Of a stretch of 31,660 nt of DNA, positions 14,764-23,034 are shown piece after piece. Below the pieces are notes generated by a model. The model worked only from the letters and a program-made list of their open reading frames with translations, did not search any database and was not told the origin of the DNA. The position numbers were made by a program, and so were the translations under genes. The DNA comes from Phocaeicola_A sp964580305 (GTDB lineage: Bacteria > Bacteroidota > Bacteroidia > Bacteroidales > Bacteroidaceae). The stretch covers positions 1-31,660 of the forward strand of contig CAZOKL010000010.1 in NCBI GenBank assembly GCA_964580305.1. The letters run 5' to 3'. Each line of letters starts with the position of its first letter. The first letter of the stretch is position 1.

Positions 14764-16578
14764 GTGGAAGTACTCAACACGAACGAATACCTGCGCAACA
14801 TCGTGCAAAACCTGCCCGACAGTCCCGGCATCTATCAATACCTGAATAAAGAAGGAGTCATCATCTATGTGGGCAAGGCAAAGAACCTGAAGCGCCGCGT
14901 CTACTCCTATTTCAGCAAGGAACATGCTCCGGGAAAGACGCGTGTGCTGGTGAGCAAGATTGCCGACATCCGCTACATCGTGGTGAAAACGGAGGAAGAT
15001 GCACTGTTGCTCGAAAACAACCTTATCAAGAAATACAAGCCTCGTTACAATGTCTTGCTGAAAGACGACAAGACTTATCCGTCCATTTGCGTGACGAATG
15101 AATACTTTCCGCGCGTCTTTCGCACGCGAAAGATTATCCGCAACGGCTCGACCTATTTCGGCCCTTACAGCCACATTCCCTCGATGAACGCCGTGTTGGA
15201 ACTTATCAAGCGTCTGTACCCGATACGCACTTGCCACTTGTCTTTGACGCCGGAAAATGTTCAGGCGGGCAAGTTCCAAGTGTGCCTGGAATATCACATC
15301 AAGAACTGCAAAGGGCCTTGCGCCGGGCAGCAATCGCACGAGGAATACATGGAGAACATTGCCCAGGTGAAAGAAATCCTCAAGGGAAACACACGCGAAA
15401 TCAGTGCCGCCTTGATGAGCGAGATGCAAGCACTGGCCGCGGAGATGCGCTTTGAGGAAGCGCAGCGCGTGAAGGAGAAATATGAGCTCATTGAGGCCTA
15501 CCGTTCACGCAGCGAAGTGGTCAGTTCCGTGCTGCACAACATCGATGTTTTTTCCATTGCCGAAGATGAAGGTTCAGCCTACATCAACTACCTCCACATC
15601 ACGAACGGTTGCGTCAACCAGGCTTTCACGTTCGAATATAAGAAACGTCTGGACGAAACCAGGGAAGAGTTGTTGGCTATGGGCATCGTTGAAATGCGCG
15701 AGCGATACAAGAGCCGTTCGCGCGAAATTATCATTCCCTTTGAGCTTGACCTGGAACTGGCCGGAGTGACGTTCACCATCCCTCAGCGAGGGGACAAAAA
15801 GACGCTGCTCGACCTATCACTACTCAATGTGAAACAATATAAAGTCGACCGTCTGAAACAAGCCGAGAAGCTCAATCCTGAACAGAAAAGCGTGCGCCTG
15901 ATGCGCGAGATTCAAGAGCAACTCCATCTGCCCAAACTGCCCATGCAGATTGAGTGTTTCGACAACTCCAACATCAGCGGATCGGATGCCGTGGCGGCCT
16001 GCGTGGTGTTCAAAAAAGCCAAACCCTCGAAGCAGGACTATCGGAAATATAACATCAAGACAGTCGTCGGGCCGGATGATTACGCCTCCATGCAGGAAGT
16101 CGTGCGGCGTCGTTACAGTCGTGCGCTGGCCGAAGGCACTCCCCTGCCCGACCTCATCATTACTGACGGCGGCAAAGGCCAGATGGAGGTGGTGCGCAAA
16201 GTGGTCGAAGACGAGCTGCACCTCAACATCGCCATTGCCGGCCTGGCCAAGGACAATCGTCACCGCACCTCGGAACTGCTCTATGGCTTCCCTCCCGTCG
16301 TCATCGGCGTAAAGCAAAGCACGCCCCTGTTTCACCTTCTCGAACGCATCCAGGATGAAGTGCACCGCTTTGCCATCACGTTTCACCGCGACAAGCGCAG
16401 CAAACGGCAGGTGGCATCTGTGCTCGACACCGTGAAAGGTGTCGGCGAAAAAACCAAGAACGCCCTGCTGAAAGAATTCAAGAGCGTGAAGCGCATCCGT
16501 GAAGCCTCGCTCGACGAATTGTCGGCCGTGGTCGGCCCAGCTAAAGCCAAGCTGGTGCACGACTTTCTGAATCAGTGA
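14764..16578 (+). CDS. uvrC: UvrABC excinuclease subunit C
   Basis: UvrC makes the two incisions beside a lesion in nucleotide excision repair. Domains in order are a GIY-YIG nuclease (GIYQYLNKEG...YVGKAKNLKRRV, residues about 20-45), a UVR motif (MRFEEAQRVKEKYELIE), an RNase H-like 5' incision domain (IECFDNSNISGSDAVAA), and a helix-hairpin-helix end (VKGVGEKTKNALL). The GTG at 14764 gives 604 aa, which fits the family and removes a 56-bp overlap with apt. ATG at 14704 is the alternative. It starts 4 nt after apt. Confidence 0.95.
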   Translation: MEVLNTNEYLRNIVQNLPDSPGIYQYLNKEGVIIYVGKAKNLKRRVYSYFSKEHAPGKTRVLVSKIADIRYIVVKTEEDALLLENNLIKKYKPRYNVLLKDDKTYPSICVTNEYFPRVFRTRKIIRNGSTYFGPYSHIPSMNAVLELIKRLYPIRTCHLSLTPENVQAGKFQVCLEYHIKNCKGPCAGQQSHEEYMENIAQVKEILKGNTREISAALMSEMQALAAEMRFEEAQRVKEKYELIEAYRSRSEVVSSVLHNIDVFSIAEDEGSAYINYLHITNGCVNQAFTFEYKKRLDETREELLAMGIVEMRERYKSRSREIIIPFELDLELAGVTFTIPQRGDKKTLLDLSLLNVKQYKVDRLKQAEKLNPEQKSVRLMREIQEQLHLPKLPMQIECFDNSNISGSDAVAACVVFKKAKPSKQDYRKYNIKTVVGPDDYASMQEVVRRRYSRALAEGTPLPDLIITDGGKGQMEVVRKVVEDELHLNIAIAGLAKDNRHRTSELLYGFPPVVIGVKQSTPLFHLLERIQDEVHRFAITFHRDKRSKRQVASVLDTVKGVGEKTKNALLKEFKSVKRIREASLDELSAVVGPAKAKLVHDFLNQ

Positions 16579-16627
16579 ATGCAGCTGTCGCCAAGCTCTG
16601 TCATTTCTCTTTTTCATACATATATGC

Positions 16628-16635
16628 TATATTTG
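16628..16635 (+). promoter_or_regulatory. Internal -7 box (TATATTTG) for dtd-mazG-deoC
   Basis: TATATTTG matches TAnnTTTG exactly, with TTTC at 16604-16607 in the -33 position (20-nt spacer). It lies 68 nt upstream of dtd, in the only sizeable gap (124 bp) of this gene run. Confidence 0.6.
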
Positions 16636-16702
16636 CATGAGCGAACCGGCCGGATGCCGGTCTGCCCGAACCATTGTTAGAATTTTAAAATCATACGAAT
16701 CT

Positions 16703-17155
16703 ATGCGAATCGTTATCCAACGCGTAGGTCACGCCTCAGTCACCATCGACGGTGTGCAAAAGTCTGCCATCGGGAACGGCATGCTTGTGCTGGTGGGCAT
16801 TGAAGATGCCGACACCCGGGACGATGTGGACTGGCTCTGCAAGAAGACGGTGAACCTGCGCATCTTTGACGACGAGAACGGCGTGATGAACCGCAGCATT
16901 CTCGAAGTCGGAGGCGACATCCTCGTCGTCAGTCAATTCACACTTCATGCCTCCACAAAGAAGGGCAACCGTCCCTCCTATATACGTGCCGCAAAACCGG
17001 ACATCTCTATTCCGCTCTACGAGGCTTTCTGTCAAACCCTTTCTCAAGACCTGGGCAAACCCGTACAGACGGGCACGTTCGGGGCAGACATGAAAGTGGA
17101 ACTGCTCAACGACGGTCCGGTCACAATTATCATAGACTCTAAAAACAAGGAATAA
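16703..17155 (+). CDS. dtd: D-aminoacyl-tRNA deacylase
   Basis: Dtd hydrolyses D-amino acids (and mischarged glycine) from tRNA. The start at 16703 (MRIVIQRV) gives 150 aa, matching the family; an upstream extension has no similarity. The two active-site motifs are present: SQFTL at 77-81 and the Gly-cisPro segment in NDGPVTI near the C-terminus, plus NRPSYIRAAKP. The stop overlaps the mazG start by one base (TAATG), which suggests translational coupling. Confidence 0.96.
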   Translation: MRIVIQRVGHASVTIDGVQKSAIGNGMLVLVGIEDADTRDDVDWLCKKTVNLRIFDDENGVMNRSILEVGGDILVVSQFTLHASTKKGNRPSYIRAAKPDISIPLYEAFCQTLSQDLGKPVQTGTFGADMKVELLNDGPVTIIIDSKNKE

Positions 17156-17475
17156 TGACTATCGAAGAAGCTCAACAGACCGTTGACAACTGGATACACA
17201 CCTATGGGGTGCGCTACTTCAGCGAACTGACCAACATGGTTGTGCTCACCGAAGAAGTGGGTGAACTGGCCCGTGTGATGGCACGCAAGTATGGCGATCA
17301 GTCGTTCAAACCCGGTGAGAAGGACAATCTGGCCGATGAAATGGCCGACGTGCTTTGGGTGCTTCTCTGCCTGGCCAACCAGACGGGAGTCAATCTCACC
17401 GAAGCTTTCCGTCAGAATCTGGAAAAGAAGACCAACCGCGACAAAGACAGACATAAGAACAATTCAAAACTTTAA
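17155..17475 (+). CDS. MazG-like nucleotide pyrophosphohydrolase
   Basis: This 106-aa, single-domain all-alpha NTP pyrophosphohydrolase is likely a house-cleaning enzyme that removes non-canonical nucleotides. The metal-binding motif pair is visible: EEVGE at 33-37 and DEMAD at 61-65 (ExxE and ExxD). The start overlaps the dtd stop by one base; deoC starts 4 nt after its stop. The exact nucleotide substrate cannot be told from the sequence. Confidence 0.9.
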   Translation: MTIEEAQQTVDNWIHTYGVRYFSELTNMVVLTEEVGELARVMARKYGDQSFKPGEKDNLADEMADVLWVLLCLANQTGVNLTEAFRQNLEKKTNRDKDRHKNNSKL

Positions 17476-17479
17476 AGTT

Positions 17480-18444
17480 ATGAACCATAAGAAGGAACAC
17501 GAGTGCGAGTGTGGCCATGAACACAACAACAAGGAATGCTGCTGCGAACATGACCACAGCCACGATTGCAGTCATGACCACTGCGAATGCAACGAAGAGG
17601 AAGAAGACAAGGAACACCTGCATCAGCCAAGCAAGTATGATGCCGCCCTGGCCAGGTATGAGACACAGCTGAACGATGCGGACGTCACACAAGCCGTTGA
17701 CAACATCATCCAGGCACATGTCACAGAGAACAACACGACCGAGGTGAAGACATGCATCCTCTCCTGCCTCGACCTGACATCGCTCCGCACGACCGACACC
17801 GAAGAGGACATCCTCCGCCTGGTTGAGCGTGTGAATGCTTTTGACGATGCCTATCCCAACATGCCCTGCGTGGCAGCCGTGTGCACGTATCCCAACTTCT
17901 GCCATCTGGTGAGCCAGTCGCTGGAGGCAGACAATGTGGAAGTGGCAGCCGTGTCCGGCGGATTCCCCTCGGCACAGACATTCACCGAGGTGAAGGTGGC
18001 AGAAACGGCCATGGCTCTTCACGACGGAGCCACGGAGATTGACACCGTGATGGCGGTGGGCAAGTTTCTTGACGGGAACTATGAAGACCTGTGCGACGAA
18101 CTCGACGAGTTGAAGGAGCTCTGCGGCACAAAGCCACTGAAGGTCATCCTGGAGGCCGGACTGCTCCATTCGGCTGCCAGTGTGAAAAAAGCCGCCATAC
18201 TGGCCATGTATTCAGGAGCCGACTTCATCAAGACATCCACCGGCAAAGACGGCTCTGTTGCCACTCCTGAGGCCGCCTACGTGATGTGCCAGGCCATCAA
18301 AGAATATCACAAGCAGACGGGACGCATGGTGGGCTTCAAGGCCGCAGGAGGCATCCGCAGCGTGCACGATGCACTGGTCTATTACTCCATCGTGAAGGAA
18401 ATCCTCGGCACCGAATGGTTAACGCCCCGGTACTTCCGCATCGG
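17480..18444 (+). CDS. deoC: Deoxyribose-phosphate aldolase with a His/Cys-rich N-terminal extension (3' end in gap)
   Basis: DeoC is a class I aldolase that splits 2-deoxyribose-5-phosphate into glyceraldehyde-3-phosphate and acetaldehyde in deoxynucleoside catabolism. The Schiff-base Lys is K251 in DFIKTSTGKDGS; K287 in GFKAAGGIR is the second catalytic Lys. The last readable residues are LTPRYFRIG, so roughly 20 residues are lost in the gap. The aldolase domain begins near residue 50 (SKYDAALARYE). Before it lies an extension with 11 His and 8 Cys among 48 residues (for example CECGHEH, CCCEHDHSHDC), then an acidic stretch. This resembles a metal-binding tail and is not needed for the known reaction. 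The ATG follows mazG closely and is in frame throughout. Confidence 0.92.
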
Positions 18445-18544
18445 NNNNNNNNNNNNNNNNNNNNNNNNNNNNNNNNNNNNNNNNNNNNNNNNNNNNNNNN
18501 NNNNNNNNNNNNNNNNNNNNNNNNNNNNNNNNNNNNNNNNNNNN
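18445..18544. other. Assembly gap between deoC and the M16 peptidase
   Basis: This is a run of 100 N that removes the 3' ends of two convergent genes. The true length is unknown. Confidence 0.99.
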
Positions 18545-19644
18545 AAGGTCTTCCCCATGTCGAGCGCCAGGTTTTCGAAATTGTCGCCCGCCACGGTGAT
18601 TTGACCGATGATTTGCTTCTTGGCTGCTGCAAGCTGCGCGTCAGTGAGGCGCACCTCGCGCAGATGGCGCAGTTCCTTGTGCACCAACCCCAGGCAGAGG
18701 TCGATGTCGGCAGGGTCGCATCCGAAGTAGATGCTGAACACACCCGTGTCGGTGTATGAGGTCAAGCTGCTCTCCACGTTGTACACCAGTCCGCGGCGTT
18801 CGCGCAGTGACACGTTCAGACGGCTGTTCATTCCCGGGCCGCCCAAGACGTTGTTCAGCAAGTAGAGTGCCGTGCGGCGGTCGCTGTGCGCGTCATAACT
18901 GCGCCGGCCCAGCATCACATGCGCCTGGTGTGTGTCACGCCGTTGGGCGCGGGCCACGGGGCGATAAGGCGGCAAATCGGTAGCCCGCATGTTGGCCGTG
19001 CCGGAAACGACGTCGACCGTGAGCCTTTCCAGCAGATGCACCACATGACGGAAGTCCACGTTGCCGCGCAGAAAAAACACCATGTTGGCCGGTGTGTAGA
19101 AGCGGCTTGTCCAGCGCAGGGCATCGTCCGAGCGGAATGTCTTCAGCAGATGCGGGTCGCCCAGGATATTGCGCCCGAGCGGATGACCTTGGAAGAGCAG
19201 GTTCTCAAAGTCGTCGAAGATGAGTTCCGAGGGGCTGTCTTCATAGCTCTGTATCTCGTCGAGAATGACCTCCACCTCCTTCCCTATCTCCTGCTGCGGG
19301 AAGGTGCTGTGAAACACGATGTCGGTGAGCAACTCTGCCGCACGGGCAAAGTGCTCGGCCATGAAGGCCGTGTAGATGATGGTTTCTTCCTTGTTGGTGA
19401 ACGCGTTCAGGTCGCCCCCGACGCGCTCCATGCGGTTCAGGATGTGCCACACACGTCGCTTCTGCGTGCCCTTGAAGATGAGGTGTTCGACAAAGTGCGC
19501 CATGCCCTGCTCGCGCTCTTCTTCGTCGCGCGTACCGGCATCGATGGCGAACCCGGCGTATGCCACCGACGTGGCCGAAGGCGACTGGATGATGCGCAAT
19601 CCGTTGGGCAGCGTATGTTGGTTGAAAGTCATTTCCGTAGTCAT
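18545..19644 (-). CDS. M16-family zinc metallopeptidase (C-terminus in gap)
   Basis: This is a pitrilysin/mitochondrial-processing-peptidase-like protease. The inverted zinc motif HFVEH is at residues 50-54, with the distal Glu expected in the EVILDEIQSYEDSPSE segment. Both the catalytic N-terminal domain and most of the second domain (VARAQRRDTHQAHVMLGRR, GGPGMNSRLN, RERRGLVYNVES) are readable; the frame runs into the gap after LALDMGKT, so perhaps 30-60 residues are missing. There is no clear signal peptide. The listed start is 19644 (MTTEMTFN); Met5 at 19632 is an equally good start because the promoter lies very close. Convergent with deoC. Confidence 0.9.
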
Positions 19645-19658
19645 TGATTTGTGCGCTG

Positions 19659-19666
19659 CAAAGGTA
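19659..19666 (-). promoter_or_regulatory. -7 box (TACCTTTG on minus strand) for the M16 peptidase
   Basis: The complement reads TACCTTTG, an exact TAnnTTTG match, 14 nt upstream of the first possible start. The -33 element is not clear. The very short leader favours the second Met (19632). Confidence 0.55.
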
Positions 19667-19750
19667 GTGTTTTTTAAGACAACAAGCAGCGGCCGATTTG
19701 CCCGTGTCCGGAATTTCCCGGCACCACGTGTTATGATTTGCTAACTTTTG

Positions 19751-19782
19751 TTTGCGTTTATAAATAGAGATGCCTATCTTTG
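19751..19782 (+). promoter_or_regulatory. Complete Bacteroidota promoter for the DUF3089 gene
   Basis: TTTG at 19751-19754, a 20-nt spacer, and TATCTTTG at 19775-19782 match both halves of the -33/-7 consensus. The ATG is 24 nt after the -7 box. Confidence 0.8.
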
Positions 19783-19806
19783 CACTGTAAAACAAAATCT
19801 GTGCTT

Positions 19807-20775
19807 ATGAATAAAGTCCATTTTGTCCTACTCTATTGGTTGTGTGCGGTGTGTGTGGGATGTTCCGACGGCCCGTCAAACTATCTCATGCCCACAGAGC
19901 CCGACTACGGCGCGGAAAGTGCCTGGTATAAGGAAGCAAACGCCACGTCTGATGATTCACAAGCCGATGTGTTCTACGTCGCCCCCACGTGTGTGTGGGA
20001 CTGGCATGACGAGCAGGGCCGCGTGATGCACTTTGCAGATGTCTATAATGAAGACCAGCGCCGGGCCTTGCTTCCGTCGCTGGAGCTTGCTGCCGATATT
20101 TTTTCCGATTCTTACAACTTCTATGCCCCCTATTACCGGCAGATTACGCTGGAGTCGTGGATGGATGGAGAAGACACCGTGGAGAAACGTTTCCCCTATG
20201 CCTTGGCCGATGTGAAGCATGCCTTCGACCACTATCTGGAGCACGAGAACAATGGGCGACCCATCATCCTGGCGGGGTTCAGCCAGGGGGCAAAAGCCGT
20301 TGTGGAGCTGCTGAAAGACATGCCTGCCGACGTCTATGAACGGCTGGTGGCGGCATACGTCATCGGCTACAATGTGAGCGAGCATGAAGTGAACCATTTC
20401 AAGACCATTGAGGCCGCACGCGACTCGGTGGACACGGGCGTGACGGTGTGCTACAACTCCGTGGCCAATGCCGAAGCCATCACCCCCGTGCTTTCAGACC
20501 GATACCTGTGCATCAATCCGGTCAACTGGAAGACGGACGGCAGCCCGGCCTATCTGAACGACTCCGTGACGGTGCGTGTGGACACGAAGCAACACACCCT
20601 CCTTGTCGAGGGATTTGACACCGGGACCTATCACTACCCTCCGCTGGACAAGCTCTTCAAGGAGGGCAACTATCACCTGCATGAGCTTACCTTCTATCAG
20701 CACCTTCTGAACAAGAACGTCAAGCAGCGCGTGAACAGGTTTTACAAATCAAGAGCGGGGAACGAAGGGAACTGA
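19807..20775 (+). CDS. DUF3089 lipoprotein, alpha/beta-hydrolase-like
   Basis: This 322-aa protein has a lipoprotein signal (MNKVHFVLLYWLCAVCVGC, with Cys19 in VGCS). The mature part matches the DUF3089 layout: DVFYVAPTCVWDW, LADVKHAFDHYLE, and the nucleophile elbow GFSQGA with Ser159. The fold is expected to be alpha/beta hydrolase; the substrate is unknown. The start at 19807 is supported by the promoter just upstream. The gene is single and convergent with the sulfonation operon; I see no evidence that links their functions. Confidence 0.85.
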   Translation: MNKVHFVLLYWLCAVCVGCSDGPSNYLMPTEPDYGAESAWYKEANATSDDSQADVFYVAPTCVWDWHDEQGRVMHFADVYNEDQRRALLPSLELAADIFSDSYNFYAPYYRQITLESWMDGEDTVEKRFPYALADVKHAFDHYLEHENNGRPIILAGFSQGAKAVVELLKDMPADVYERLVAAYVIGYNVSEHEVNHFKTIEAARDSVDTGVTVCYNSVANAEAITPVLSDRYLCINPVNWKTDGSPAYLNDSVTVRVDTKQHTLLVEGFDTGTYHYPPLDKLFKEGNYHLHELTFYQHLLNKNVKQRVNRFYKSRAGNEGN

Positions 20776-20802
20776 CCCCCGCGCGCCCCGCAAACATTCC
20801 TC

Positions 20803-21771
20803 TCAATACACCAGCTTCACGTTGTCCACCCAGAGCGAATTGCCCGGCGTGCCGATGTAAGCCCCACCGTGGCTCGATGCAAACTGAATGATGAGGTGCG
20901 TGGGAGCCTCGTCGGGCGCAGCCCAGCTCACTTCATTGATGGGGACGCTCTCGCCGCGGCTGTTCACGGTGTTATATTCATAAGCATTGAGCGCCATCCA
21001 GTCGGCCCGGTAGGCGGGGTCTTGGGTGATGTCGCCATAGAGGATGGTGTAGGTGGCGGCATTCTGCCAGTCGCAACTCTTGTCATACTGAATGGCAAAC
21101 GTCCCCACACGGCTGGCATAGACATTTCCCTTTGCATCTTCCCAACGCTTTTGCAGGAGGCAGACAACGGCTGCATGGTCCTTGCCCTCCACATCGCCGA
21201 TGCGCCCGAAACCCGTGGCGCGGATGCGCTTCTCGCGGTCGGCAATGTGCACCTTGTAGTCAAAGCGCAGTGCCTTGGGGCGCTTGGTGAAGGGGATGCC
21301 CATGAGGAGCAGGCCGTTCGGGTTCTTGGTGCTCCTGATGGGCTCGTGCACCTCGCCCAGGAAGAGCGAGCCGGCAGCCAGCACGGTGATGTCCACCAGG
21401 CCGAGCACTTTCACGCCCTCCATGTGCGTGTCAAGGCGGGCACAGTAGCCGCTGTCGCGCGCTTCGGGAAACACTGACGAGTTTGTCTTCACAATGCCCA
21501 CCACCTTGGCCATGACGTTCGACGTGGCCCAGGGAGAGCCTCCCAGCGGCTTGTAGGGGATTTCGCCCGTGATGGTCTGCGTGGGGCCCACGGCATAGAT
21601 GTCTTTCAGCGCGCCGCCGATGATGCTCGACTCTCTGATTTCGCGCTTGACCCACTGGTCCATGTCGCCAAACGGGAGCAGCTCCTCCCGCTCCTGAGCG
21701 TGCAGCAGCGAGGAGCAGCCAAGCAGGGCCGCCAGGGCCAGCACGCGACGGCTGATTCGTTTCATTGTCAT
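20803..21771 (-). CDS. Secreted PCMD-domain protein, last gene of the sulfonation operon
   Basis: This protein of about 320 aa has a signal peptide (MKRISRRVLALAALLG...LHAQE). A Cys within LLGCSS leaves open whether it is a lipoprotein. The C-terminal end NSLWVDNVKLVY and the body (IKTNSSVF, LRFDYKV, ASSHGGAYIG) fit the PCMD family (putative carbohydrate metabolism domain), a beta-sandwich found in Bacteroidota surface systems. No catalytic residues are recognised. Starts at 21771 and 21765 are both possible. It begins about 14 nt after the sulfotransferase stop and is surely co-transcribed with it. I infer that it handles or binds the sulfonated product or its acceptor outside the cytoplasm; this is untested. 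Confidence 0.8.
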   Translation of the reverse strand: MTMKRISRRVLALAALLGCSSLLHAQEREELLPFGDMDQWVKREIRESSIIGGALKDIYAVGPTQTITGEIPYKPLGGSPWATSNVMAKVVGIVKTNSSVFPEARDSGYCARLDTHMEGVKVLGLVDITVLAAGSLFLGEVHEPIRSTKNPNGLLLMGIPFTKRPKALRFDYKVHIADREKRIRATGFGRIGDVEGKDHAAVVCLLQKRWEDAKGNVYASRVGTFAIQYDKSCDWQNAATYTILYGDITQDPAYRADWMALNAYEYNTVNSRGESVPINEVSWAAPDEAPTHLIIQFASSHGGAYIGTPGNSLWVDNVKLVY

Positions 21772-21784
21772 ATCGGTGCGTCTT

Positions 21785-22891
21785 TTACAACTCATAGTTC
21801 CAGTCTTTCAAGGCGAAGCCCCAGTGCTCCTGCACGAGGCGCACGGTGCGTTCGTCATACTTATATTTGTTCTTCTTGTAGCCCTTCTTTCCGCCCACAT
21901 ATTTCTCAATGGCCTCGCGGGCATCCTCCCATCCGGGGAGCGAAAGGCGGCGGTAGATGTCTTCGGTCATGCCGTAGGCGTCGGTCTCATAGTCTTCAAA
22001 CTTCACCTCCACCAGGTTGCCTGCCGGGATGCACGCCTTGTCGGCCTCATACTTGTGATAGAGCTTGGCATAGACGGTGAGGATGTCGGCCTCCAGCTGG
22101 GCGGGCGTGATGTCTTGCAGCTTGAGCGGCTGGATGGTGTTGGTGAAGAAGCTGCGCGTCGACTCGAACACGGTGTAGGGGTTGCGGATGAGGTAGATGA
22201 ACTTGGCATTCGGGAACATCTTCACCAGCTCGCGCACGCGGCCCGTGTGGGGCGGGTTCTTGCTCAGGAACTGTGAGCCGCCCGTGTTCCACAGCGAGAT
22301 TTTGATGAGCTTCACGAAGGTCTCCTCAAACACGCGCAGCTCCTCGGGCGTGATGTCGTCAAAGAGCAGATATTTGTCGGCATACTCCTGCATGTGGCGC
22401 GGCAGGAACCAGAAGTTGTAATACGTGTAGGGCATCATGTTGCTCAGGGCAAACTCCTCTTCCTGCGGCAGGTCGACGGCCAGCTCCATGTTGTCCGTCG
22501 GGCGCTTGTCGGGCATGAGCCAGCTCATGTTTTTCTTGAAGAAGGGCTGACCCCACATCATCAGGTGCGGGAAGACGGTCTGATAGGTCGTGTTGTAGCC
22601 GAAATGCTTGTCGCAGGAAAAGACGTTGTGCATGAACGTGGTCCCGCTGCGCCAGTGGCCGAGGATGAACACGGGGTCGTGCTCCAGCGGCTTGTCGGCC
22701 AGACGTTTGGCATAGCGCCGGTCCTGAATGGCTCCCAGCGGCGAGAGCAGGCGGCACAGGGCCTTCGTGAGTTGAAACTTGCCCCTGTAGGCAGGGTCGA
22801 TGGTGCGTCCGCCGGTGATGGCCCGGAACGTCTTCCAGTCGGCCCCCACGAGCGTGTTGATTGGCAGTTTGTTGAATTCAAGTAGTCCCAT
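21785..22891 (-). CDS. PAPS-dependent sulfotransferase
   Basis: This 368-aa cytoplasmic enzyme should transfer the sulfo group of PAPS to an acceptor. The 5'-phosphosulfate loop is GHWRSGTTFMHN (78-89) and the 3'-phosphate-binding part is LIRNPYTVFES (about 234-244); LSKNPPHTGR (209-218) is a further family motif. The protein resembles the Bacteroidota sulfotransferases encoded next to cys genes, one of which (in B. thetaiotaomicron) is known to sulfonate cholesterol and related steroids. From sequence alone the acceptor cannot be fixed; a steroid, sphingolipid or glycan are all possible. It is preceded by the 23-bp palindromic array and followed closely by the PCMD gene. Confidence 0.9.
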   Translation of the reverse strand: MGLLEFNKLPINTLVGADWKTFRAITGGRTIDPAYRGKFQLTKALCRLLSPLGAIQDRRYAKRLADKPLEHDPVFILGHWRSGTTFMHNVFSCDKHFGYNTTYQTVFPHLMMWGQPFFKKNMSWLMPDKRPTDNMELAVDLPQEEEFALSNMMPYTYYNFWFLPRHMQEYADKYLLFDDITPEELRVFEETFVKLIKISLWNTGGSQFLSKNPPHTGRVRELVKMFPNAKFIYLIRNPYTVFESTRSFFTNTIQPLKLQDITPAQLEADILTVYAKLYHKYEADKACIPAGNLVEVKFEDYETDAYGMTEDIYRRLSLPGWEDAREAIEKYVGGKKGYKKNKYKYDERTVRLVQEHWGFALKDWNYEL

Positions 22892-22928
22892 AAAAGTGTT
22901 CTGTATGTTTTTAAGCGAGGAGTGCGTT

Positions 22929-23029
22929 TCGTATAGCTCTATCCGAGGGTCTCGTATAGCTCTATTCGAACACCTCGTATAGGCCTATTCGAAGGTCTCG
23001 TATAGAGCTATACGAGGTGTTCGTACACG
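22929..23029. repeat. Tandem array of four 23-bp palindromic units between cysN and the sulfotransferase
   Basis: Units start at 22929, 22952, 22975 and 22998, with a partial fifth (TCGTACACG) at 23021-23029. Each unit is TCGTATAG-NN-CTATWCGA (or close) plus a 5-nt spacer; the fourth has perfect arms. The spacers of units 2 and 4 are reverse complements, so 22967-22982 and 23008-23023 form a perfect 16-bp inverted repeat. The array begins 6 bp beyond the cysN stop and ends 37 bp before the sulfotransferase start, so it would be in the operon transcript. Confidence 0.9.
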
Positions 23030-23034
23030 ATTCT

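Noticed and set aside
22929..23029. CRISPR array
   Set aside because: The period is only 23 bp with 5-nt spacers that are themselves related. There are no unique 30-40 bp spacers and no cas genes.
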